A DNA stretch of 10,783 nucleotides from Streptosporangiaceae bacterium (GTDB taxonomy: Bacteria > Actinomycetota > Actinomycetes > Streptosporangiales > Streptosporangiaceae), in the NCBI GenBank assembly GCA_025934635.1, contig JAICWX010000286.1:1-10783 (forward strand), read 5' to 3'. Positions 4,594 to 10,783 of this stretch are shown one piece after another. The notes beneath the pieces were generated by a model. It did not search any database, was not told the DNA's origin, and worked only from the letters and a program-made list of their open reading frames with translations. How positions within the stretch are numbered: position 1 is the first letter of the stretch; every line of letters begins with the position of its first letter. A program made the translations under genes and the position numbers.

Positions 4594-5316
4594 CTAACCT
4601 GGCCGTAGGAGCCTTCGTAACCGGCTGGCCTGCGCGGCTATCAGGTCAGGCAGTTCCCCCATGTCGGCCAGCAGGTGGGTGGCCCCGGCCCGGCGGAGCC
4701 TGCTCGCGTCGTCGACGTCGCTGAGTACGCCGACGACCAGTGGAGATCCGGCCCGCCGGGCGGACAGCGCCCCGCCCTCGGTGGCGGTGACCATGGCCAC
4801 CTCGCGCACGTCGCCGATCCCCAGCCGCAGGACGGCGGTGAGGATGAGGTCGGGCCAGGGGTAACCCCGGTCCACGTCGTCCGCGCTCAGCACCAGGTCG
4901 GCGCGGTGCTGCCAGTCGAGGTGCGCCAGCAGCAGGCCGAGCGCGGGCTTGGGCAGGGAGGACATCAGGCAGATCTTGATGCCCGCCGCGGAGAGCTTGG
5001 CCAGTGCCTCGTTGACACCGGGGAGCGGCAGGACCCCGAACCGGTCCACGGCCGTCTGGAACGACCGCTCGAAGGCGTGGTTGGCGGCCTGGGCCCGGAT
5101 CTCGTCCTCGGGGAACAGGCTGCGGATGACGTCGGCGGGCGGCCACCCGCGCGTCCGGTCGAACTGGACCATCGACCTGACGTAGGCCGCGGTGCCGGTG
5201 ACAACGCCCTGGGTGGCGATCGCCTCGGCGAACGCGCGTTCCAGGACGCTGCCATCGGCCGCGACCGCCCCGACCACGTCACAGCAGACCAGCGACACGC
5301 CTGCGGTATCGCTCAC
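4594..5316 (-). CDS. HAD-superfamily protein, phosphonatase-like, degenerate active site
   Basis: A 240-residue haloacid-dehalogenase-fold protein, closest in layout to phosphonoacetaldehyde-hydrolase-like hydrolases. Motif I is LVCCDVVGAV with nucleophile Asp13. A helical cap follows (about 24-95), then LPGVNEALAKLSAAGIK and motif II Ser119/Ser120 in LMSSLP. The region usually reading GRPAPD is GYPWPD (151-156). Motif IV, normally VGDT.SDL with metal-binding acids, reads VTATEGGAL (176-184) and has lost the aspartates, so phosphatase-type catalysis is doubtful. GTG 5316 is chosen because AGGAGG lies 7 nt upstream; an in-frame ATG at 5364 would add 16 residues with a crowded ribosome-binding site. 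It is 67 nt downstream of DLW-39 and 31 nt upstream of fpg. A biological role is not evident. Confidence 0.75.
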   Translation of the reverse strand: MSDTAGVSLVCCDVVGAVAADGSVLERAFAEAIATQGVVTGTAAYVRSMVQFDRTRGWPPADVIRSLFPEDEIRAQAANHAFERSFQTAVDRFGVLPLPGVNEALAKLSAAGIKICLMSSLPKPALGLLLAHLDWQHRADLVLSADDVDRGYPWPDLILTAVLRLGIGDVREVAMVTATEGGALSARRAGSPLVVGVLSDVDDASRLRRAGATHLLADMGELPDLIAAQASRLRRLLRPG

Positions 5317-5383
5317 CTGCTTGCCTCCTAGCGCCGGCTCGGCTTCCCGGCCGCTGTCGGACATATGCCTCCGACCGCGCGGT

Positions 5384-5506
5384 TCAGTCCTCGTCGGCCG
5401 CGGTGGCCTCGGTCCACAGGTCGAGTTCCGCACGGTCGGACTGGACCTTGCGCCAGACGGCGAACGCGCCAAGCCCGAGAACGGCGAGCGCGATGAGCTT
5501 CTTCAC
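5384..5506 (-). CDS. DLW-39 family mini-protein
   Basis: A 40-residue protein beginning VKKLIALAVLGLGAFAVW (one membrane helix, residues 3-18), then a basic stretch (RKV), and DLW at 29-31 followed by an acidic C-terminus (TEATAADED). This is the pattern of the actinobacterial DLW-39 family, named for its motif and length and characteristically encoded near gyrA and tRNA-Ile/tRNA-Ala, as here. It is probably a membrane-anchored peptide; its function is unknown. GTG 5506 follows GAGGA with a 9-nt spacer. A longer in-frame extension to 5725 runs into tRNA-Ile and is not credible. Confidence 0.9.
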   Translation of the reverse strand: MKKLIALAVLGLGAFAVWRKVQSDRAELDLWTEATAADED

Positions 5507-5614
5507 AGCGAGGAATCCTCCAGCTCGATGACATCGAAAAAGCGGACCGGCGGCAATAAACGCCCCGCCCTCCGCAGGTGTACGGCAGCTTAGCAAAGCC
5601 GTTCCGTCAGCCTT

Positions 5615-5641
5615 GCCCGCCAGCCTAGTCGGCCGGCGGGC
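5615..5641 (-). terminator. Hairpin between tRNA-Ile and DLW-39
   Basis: GCCCGCC (5615-5621) pairs with GGCGGGC (5635-5641), extended past one mismatch by GCC/GGC around a 5-nt loop. It lies about 60 nt beyond the 3' end of tRNA-Ile on its strand, with no T-tract. It may end the tRNA transcript or be a structured leader for DLW-39; neither can be shown from sequence alone. Confidence 0.35.
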
Positions 5642-5701
5642 GTGCCGCGCAAGCCGGACGATACCGGCGAGAGGTGTCGTAGCTGGTAAAGGGGTGATTT
5701 G

Positions 5702-5775
5702 TGGGGTTACGTGGACTTGAACCACGGGCCTCGTCCTTATCAGGGACGCGCTCTAACCGACTGAGCTATAACCCC
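5702..5775 (-). tRNA. tRNA-Ile (anticodon GAT)
   Basis: Read on the minus strand, 74 nt: acceptor GGGGTTA pairs with TAACCCC followed by A73, the D-arm has AGCTCAGTCGGTTAGAGC, the anticodon stem CGTCC/GGACG encloses loop CTGATAA (anticodon GAT), and the T-arm has GTGGTTCAAGTCCAC. CCA is not encoded. It lies between the DUF3566 gene and DLW-39, the usual actinobacterial position downstream of gyrA. An inverted partial copy lies at 3663-3695. Confidence 0.97.
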
Positions 5776-5790
5776 ATGCCGCAATCCGGC

Positions 5791-5813
5791 ACAGTGCACA
5801 TTCAACAGTGCAC
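5791..5813. repeat. Short direct repeat upstream of tRNA-Ile
   Basis: ACAGTGCAC occurs at 5791-5799 and again at 5805-5813, a 14-bp period, just upstream of the tRNA-Ile 5' end. This is within the expected promoter region of the tRNA, so it could be a binding site. No canonical -35/-10 pair coincides with it. Confidence 0.35.
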
Positions 5814-5889
5814 CTGACCTGCGGAAACAGGCGCGACCATCATCTTACCGTACCCGCGGGGCGCGTTGTGCCGTGGTTTTCGACCTTGC

Positions 5890-5924
5890 CCATCGCGGGA
5901 GTATCCCGTCCGCTCCCGCGATGG
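5890..5924 (-). terminator. 12-bp hairpin downstream of the DUF3566 gene
   Basis: CCATCGCGGGAG (5890-5901) and CTCCCGCGATGG (5913-5924) form a perfect 12-bp stem with an 11-nt loop, beginning 23 nt after the stop codon of the DUF3566 gene on the minus strand. No T-tract follows. Position and stability favour a terminator separating the gyrase-linked transcript from tRNA-Ile. Confidence 0.6.
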
Positions 5925-5947
5925 TACCGCGCCTTCGGAGTGCGGCG

Positions 5948-7207
5948 TTACTCGGTTTCCCGGAGGGTAACCTCCACGCCGCCGACAAGCCGCGAGGTCA
6001 GGTTGTACACCACCGAGCCGATCGTCGACATCGCGGTGATCAGGACGATGTTGAGCGAGCCGAGCAGGGCGGTGTAGCCGAGCACCCGCGAGGCCGAGAA
6101 CCAGGCCTTCGCGTTCACGCCGGTGGACGCCTGGCTGGACGTCAGGCTGGTCACGACGCGCTGGAGGGAATCGAACACGCCGAGCCCGGACAGCGCCCCG
6201 TACAGCACGCTGACCGCCACGAACAAGATCACGAAGGCGACCAGTGAGACCACGAAGCTGAACTTCATCACCGACCACGGCTCGACCCGGGAAATGGTCA
6301 GGTGGGCCTGCCGGGCCGACTTCTTGGACTGCGCCTTCTGGGTCTTCGACCCGGTACCGCCCTTGGCCGGGCCGCTCCGCGACTGGCCGAAGGTGACCGG
6401 GCCGCTCTTCGCCGGTCCGCGCACCGGGGCCTCGGTCGCCGCCGGCTTGCCCGCGGGGGGCGGCGGGGTGGTCCTGATGGAGGAGGCCGGGGGCGGGTTC
6501 TTCGCGGTCAGGCCCGACCGCAGGAAGGCCCGCGCCGGGGACGACGGCGAGTCGGCCGGCGGGTCTGGCATCTCCCACGCGAAGGCGGCCGGCGGCATGG
6601 ACGACGCCTCGGTCGCCGGGGGAGCGGCGGAACTGGTCCCTGACGACGCCGGGCTGGGCGACACGGGGCTGGGCGACACGGGGCTGGAGGCGGGCGTGGC
6701 CGCGGTGGTGTCGCCGGACGGCTTGGCCGCCGTTTCCGCGGGGTAGGCGATGGTCGGGTCCTCGAGGGCCGGCTTGGCCGGAGTCGAGGGGGGCGGGCCG
6801 AAGCTGATGGCGGCCGGCTCGGGATCCTTGACCTTGGTGCCCCGCGGTGACCCGATGGTGTCGGCGGGAAACGCGGGGATGCCATCCACCACCGTGGCGT
6901 CCACCGGAGCCGGGCGAGCCGCTTCCTTGGCCGCCGGGCCGCCGTTGGCCTTGACGTCGCGCGGCGGGGCATCCTTCACCGCGGTGTTCTTGGCCGGGAC
7001 GTCCTGGGTCTCGTCCGCGGGCTCGGTCTTCGCGGAGCCGGGCTTGGCGGCGGCCGGCTTGCGGGCCGACGGCCGGGGCGGTGCCGTGATGTCGTCGACA
7101 GCCTGGGTGTCATCGTCCTCGACCAGGTCGTCGCCAGTGGCCCGCGAGGTCACCATGGTAGGCGAGCCCCTGCCCGGGCCCCCGGGCCTATCCGTGCGCC
7201 TGTCCAA
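5948..7207 (-). CDS. DUF3566 membrane protein with long disordered N-terminus
   Basis: A 419-residue protein whose C-terminal ~120 residues (about 298-417) are a DUF3566 domain: AHLTISRVEPWSVMKFSF leads into membrane helix 1 (about 316-338), and helix 2 spans about 376-400. Residues ~20-295 are Pro/Ala/Ser/Lys-rich low-complexity sequence, probably disordered and cytoplasmic, containing a tandem SPVSPSPVSPSP stretch encoded by two exact 15-bp repeats (6651-6680). DUF3566 proteins are found beside gyrA across actinobacteria; their molecular role is not established. The start is TTG 7207, 5 nt after a GGGAGG Shine-Dalgarno. ATG at 7156 (residue 18) is an alternative with a weaker site. The gene follows gyrA by 192 nt. 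Confidence 0.88.
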   Translation of the reverse strand: MDRRTDRPGGPGRGSPTMVTSRATGDDLVEDDDTQAVDDITAPPRPSARKPAAAKPGSAKTEPADETQDVPAKNTAVKDAPPRDVKANGGPAAKEAARPAPVDATVVDGIPAFPADTIGSPRGTKVKDPEPAAISFGPPPSTPAKPALEDPTIAYPAETAAKPSGDTTAATPASSPVSPSPVSPSPASSGTSSAAPPATEASSMPPAAFAWEMPDPPADSPSSPARAFLRSGLTAKNPPPASSIRTTPPPPAGKPAATEAPVRGPAKSGPVTFGQSRSGPAKGGTGSKTQKAQSKKSARQAHLTISRVEPWSVMKFSFVVSLVAFVILFVAVSVLYGALSGLGVFDSLQRVVTSLTSSQASTGVNAKAWFSASRVLGYTALLGSLNIVLITAMSTIGSVVYNLTSRLVGGVEVTLRETE

Positions 7208-7345
7208 GCCGTCCTCCCTCTGATCCAGACCCTCACGAGGTTATCTCCGGACGAGACGCCCATATGACCACCTATGCGAAGAAAGCCGCGTTATGACGAT
7301 CTTCGCCATACTCATGGGACGCTTCTGCCCCCGAAACCGTTGCCC

Positions 7346-7381
7346 GTCAGTCAGCCTGAAAAGTCAGTCGTACTAGCTGAC
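7346..7381. repeat. GTCAG repeat/hairpin after gyrA
   Basis: GTCAGTC occurs at 7346-7352 and 7363-7369, and GTCAGC (7350-7355) can pair with GCTGAC (7376-7381), starting 18 nt after the gyrA stop codon. The stem is short and the loop 20 nt, so a role in termination or attenuation between gyrA and the DUF3566 gene is only possible. Confidence 0.25.
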
Positions 7382-7399
7382 CTTACACAATCGCCCGGA

Positions 7400-10021
7400 T
7401 TACTCCTCCGCGTCGTCGTCATCGCCCGCGGGCTCGCCGGCGTCCTCGAGCTGGTCCACGACCGGGTCCGCCTGGTCGGCCAGCTCGGCCGGTTCGGCGG
7501 AAATGTCCTGGTCAACCGGCTCATCACCGTCTTCGAGGGCTTCGGGGTCCAGGGACTCGGCGTTGAGCGCCAGGCCCACCACGCTGTCACCCGAGGCGAG
7601 GTTCATCAGCCGTACGCCCATGGTTTGCCGCCCGGACTGCTTGACCTCGGCCGCACTGGTCCTGATCACGCCGCCCGCGGAGGTGATCGCGAAGACCTCG
7701 TCGCCGGCGTGCACCATCAGCGCGCCGACCAGCTCACCGCGGGCCTCGACGATCTTCGCCGTGACCACGCCGCGGCCGCCGCGGCCCTGCACCGGGTAGG
7801 CGTCGGACGGCGTGCGCTTGGCGTACCCGTTGCCGGTGGCCACCAGCACGTCGCCGCCGTCCCTGACCACGTACATGCCGAGCAGCTGGTCGCCGTCGTT
7901 GAAGCGCATCCCGATGACGCCCGAGGTGGCCCGGCCCATCGGCCGCAGCGAGTCGTCGTCGGCGCGGAACCTGATGGCCTGCGCGCCCTTGCTGACCAGC
8001 AGCAGGTCATCCTCGGGGGAGACCAGCCGGGCCGCGATGACCTCGTCGTCCTCGCGCAGGTTGATCGCGATGATGCCGCCGGACCGGGGCGAGTCGAAGT
8101 CGGTCAGCCGGGACTTCTTCACCAGCCCGCTGCGGGTGGCCAGTACCAGGTACGGCGCCATCTGGTAGTCGCGGATCGTGAGCACCTCGGCGATCCGCTC
8201 GTCCGGCTGGAACGCGAGCAGGTTGGCCACGTGCTGGCCGCGGGCGTCGCGGCCGGCGTCCGGCAGCTCGTAGCCCTTGGCCCGGTAGACCCGGCCCTTG
8301 TTGGTGAAGAACAGGATCCAGTGGTGGGTCGAGGTGATGAAGAAGTGATCCACGATGTCGTCAGTGCGCAGCTGCGCGCCGCGGACCCCCTTGCCGCCGC
8401 GCCGCTGCGCCCGGTACAGGTCGGTCTTGGTGCGCTTGGCGTAGCCGCCGTAGGTGATCGTGATCGCGACGTCTTCCTCGGCGATCAGGTCCTCGTCGGC
8501 CACCTCGCCGTCGTAGGCGACGATCTCGGTGCGCCGGTCGTTGCCGAACTTGTGGACGATCTCGGCCAGCTCGGTGCCGATGATCTGCCGCTGCCGCTCC
8601 GGTGAGGCCAGGATGTCCTCGAGGTCGGCGATCTTGGCTTCCAGCTCGTCCCGCTCGTTGACCAGTTCCTGCCGCTCCAGCGCGGCCAGCTTGCGCAGCT
8701 GCATGTCGAGGATGGCGCGGGACTGGATCTCGTCGATCTCGAGCAGCCCCATCAGGCCCTGCTGGGCCTCGGCGGCCGAGGCGCTCGCCCGGATCAGCGC
8801 GATGACCTCGTCGATCCGGTCGATGGCCTTGAGCAGCGCGGCCACGATGTGCAGTCGCTCCTGGGCCTTGCGCAGCCGGAACTTGGTGCGCCGGACGATG
8901 ACCTCGATCTGGTGGGTGACCCAGTACCTGATCATCTGGTCCAGCCGCAGCGTGCGCGGCACGCCGTCGACCAGGGCGAGCATGTTGGCGCCGAACGTGT
9001 CCTGCAGCTGGGTGTGCTTGTACAGGTTGTTGAGGACCACCTTGGCGATGGCGTCCCGCTTCAGCACGATGACCAGGCGCTGCCCGGTCCGGCCGCTGCT
9101 CTCGTCCCGGACGTCGGCGATGCCGCTGACCTTGCCGTCCTTGACCAGTTCGGCGATCTTCTGGGCCAGGTTGTCCGGGTTGACCTGGTAGGGAAGTTCC
9201 TTGGCCACCAGCTGGGCGCGGCCGCGGGCGTCCTCCTCGACCTCGACCACGGCCCGCATGATGATCGAGCCGCGGCCGGTCCGGTAGGCGTCGCTGATCC
9301 CGCGCCGGCCGACGATCAGGCCGCGGGTGGGGAAGTCCGGGCCCTTGACCCGCTCCATCAGCGCGTCCAGGAGCTCCTCGTCGGACGCCTCGAAGTTGTC
9401 CAGGTACCAGGCGACGCCGGCCGCGACCTCGCGCAGGTTGTGCGGCGGGATCTTGGTGGCCATCCCGACCGCGATGCCCTCGGACCCGTTGATCAGCAGG
9501 TTGGGGAACCGGGCGGGCAGGACCACGGGCTCCTGGGAGCGCCCGTCGTAGTTGTCCCGGAAGTCGACGGTGTCCTCGTTGATGTCCCGCAGCATCTCCA
9601 TCGCCAGCGGGGCCAGGCGGCACTCGGTGTACCGCATGGCCGCGGGCGGGTCGTTACCCGGAGAGCCGAAGTTGCCCTGGCTGTCGATCAGCGGCATCCG
9701 CATCGACCACGGCTGCGCCATCCGCACCAGCGCGTCGTAGATCGCGCTGTCGCCGTGCGGGTGGTAGTTGCCCATGACGTCACCGACGACCCGCGAGCAC
9801 TTGAAGAAGCCGCGGTCGGGCCGGAACCCGCCGTCGTACATCGCGTACAGGATGCGGGTGTGCACCGGCTTGAGCCCGTCCCGCACGTCGGGCAGCGCCC
9901 GCCCGACAATGACCGACATCGCGTAGTCGATGTAGCTGCGCTGCATCTCGTACTGGATGTCGACCGGCTCGGTACGGTCGTGCCCGCCGCCGCCACCCGT
10001 GGCATCGGTAACTTCAGTCAC
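7400..10021 (-). CDS. gyrA: DNA gyrase subunit A
   Basis: The breakage-reunion subunit of DNA gyrase, 873 residues; with GyrB it forms the A2B2 enzyme that introduces negative supercoils using ATP. The N-terminal domain carries the quinolone-resistance region [20 protein letters not shown] (80-99), with Ser92 and Asp96 at the positions of E. coli Ser83 and Asp87, i.e. the unmutated susceptible-type residues. The catalytic Tyr131 is in [10 protein letters not shown] coiled-coil/C-gate region spans roughly 380-490. The C-terminal beta-pinwheel begins near 505 and has an intact GyrA box QRRGGKG (539-545), needed for DNA wrapping, with a degenerate QGRGGRG at 745-751. A Glu/Asp-rich tail (about 822-873) closes the protein. 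GTG 10021 is chosen for full length, with GAGGA 11 nt upstream. It lies 42 nt downstream of gyrB, in an operon. Confidence 0.98.
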   Translation of the reverse strand: MTEVTDATGGGGGHDRTEPVDIQYEMQRSYIDYAMSVIVGRALPDVRDGLKPVHTRILYAMYDGGFRPDRGFFKCSRVVGDVMGNYHPHGDSAIYDALVRMAQPWSMRMPLIDSQGNFGSPGNDPPAAMRYTECRLAPLAMEMLRDINEDTVDFRDNYDGRSQEPVVLPARFPNLLINGSEGIAVGMATKIPPHNLREVAAGVAWYLDNFEASDEELLDALMERVKGPDFPTRGLIVGRRGISDAYRTGRGSIIMRAVVEVEEDARGRAQLVAKELPYQVNPDNLAQKIAELVKDGKVSGIADVRDESSGRTGQRLVIVLKRDAIAKVVLNNLYKHTQLQDTFGANMLALVDGVPRTLRLDQMIRYWVTHQIEVIVRRTKFRLRKAQERLHIVAALLKAIDRIDEVIALIRASASAAEAQQGLMGLLEIDEIQSRAILDMQLRKLAALERQELVNERDELEAKIADLEDILASPERQRQIIGTELAEIVHKFGNDRRTEIVAYDGEVADEDLIAEEDVAITITYGGYAKRTKTDLYRAQRRGGKGVRGAQLRTDDIVDHFFITSTHHWILFFTNKGRVYRAKGYELPDAGRDARGQHVANLLAFQPDERIAEVLTIRDYQMAPYLVLATRSGLVKKSRLTDFDSPRSGGIIAINLREDDEVIAARLVSPEDDLLLVSKGAQAIRFRADDDSLRPMGRATSGVIGMRFNDGDQLLGMYVVRDGGDVLVATGNGYAKRTPSDAYPVQGRGGRGVVTAKIVEARGELVGALMVHAGDEVFAITSAGGVIRTSAAEVKQSGRQTMGVRLMNLASGDSVVGLALNAESLDPEALEDGDEPVDQDISAEPAELADQADPVVDQLEDAGEPAGDDDDAEE

Positions 10022-10063
10022 TTTTTCGTCGTCCTCAGATTGTGTGCTGGCGTCAGGCGAAGG

Positions 10064-10783
<720 letters not shown>

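Noticed and set aside
5842..5847. TAAGAT (minus strand) as the -10 of the tRNA-Ile promoter
   Set aside because: It is a fair -10 hexamer, but no -35-like sequence lies 16-19 bp upstream and it would give a 60-nt leader. Not firm enough to list.
6651..6680. Two exact 15-bp repeats as a CRISPR or mobile-element signal
   Set aside because: They are in-frame codon repeats inside the Ser/Pro-rich part of the DUF3566 protein, with no spacers.
7274..8605. 443-residue plus-strand frame opposite gyrA, and similar long frames at 801-1772, 3843-4724, 4675-5331 and 8361-9623
   Set aside because: They are antisense or off-frame shadows of intact genes in high-GC DNA, with repetitive Arg/Ala/Gly/His-rich products and no recognisable domain.
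9723..9782. Fluoroquinolone-resistance mutation in gyrA
   Set aside because: The two key positions are Ser92 and Asp96, the susceptible-type residues.

Overview
The window is high-GC actinobacterial DNA (Actinomycetota), with strongly G/C-ending codons and GTG or TTG starts on several genes. The right half has the classical actinobacterial origin-proximal order, read leftwards on the minus strand: gyrB, gyrA, a DUF3566 membrane protein, tRNA-Ile(GAT), a DLW-39 mini-protein and, further on, tRNA-Ala(TGC). GyrA resembles that of Streptosporangiales-like actinomycetes, but genus cannot be fixed from sequence alone.

Right to left: the 3' part of gyrB (10783-10064) and complete gyrA (10021-7400) encode the two subunits of DNA gyrase. 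Next come a proline/alanine-rich DUF3566 protein (7207-5948), a 12-bp hairpin, tRNA-Ile (5775-5702) and DLW-39 (5506-5384). A HAD-fold protein with a degenerate active site (5316-4594) and an Fpg/Nei-type DNA glycosylase (4562-3699) form a same-strand pair between DLW-39 and tRNA-Ala (3638-3566). Between fpg and tRNA-Ala lies a 33-nt near-copy (31/33) of the D-arm/anticodon arm of tRNA-Ile, inverted relative to the intact gene and with anticodon GTT instead of GAT.

Left of the 3' end of tRNA-Ala the character changes. There is a 70-residue two-helix membrane protein with less G/C-biased codons. A roughly 690-bp region without an intact gene (2621-3312) holds a hairpin terminator, DnaA-box-like motifs in an imperfect 39-bp direct repeat, a double palindromic operator-like element, and the 5' ends of two genes (an ECF sigma factor and a SAM methyltransferase) truncated against each other. 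Further left are a VOC/glyoxalase-like protein (2156-2620) and more debris (1734-2155): the frameshifted C-terminus of an NTF2/SnoaL-like protein and the first 18 codons of an alpha/beta hydrolase behind an intact ribosome-binding site. The left edge has an intact alpha/beta hydrolase (768-1733) divergent from a Cys/Met-metabolism PLP enzyme (704 to beyond the window start).

The right part is thus conserved housekeeping sequence. The roughly 3.5 kb beyond tRNA-Ala looks like an accessory zone under decay. No complete new system (defence, CRISPR, biosynthetic) is visible. The most unusual items are the tRNA-Ile fragment, the truncation junction, the repeat/DnaA-box cluster and the HAD protein lacking its metal-binding acid motif.
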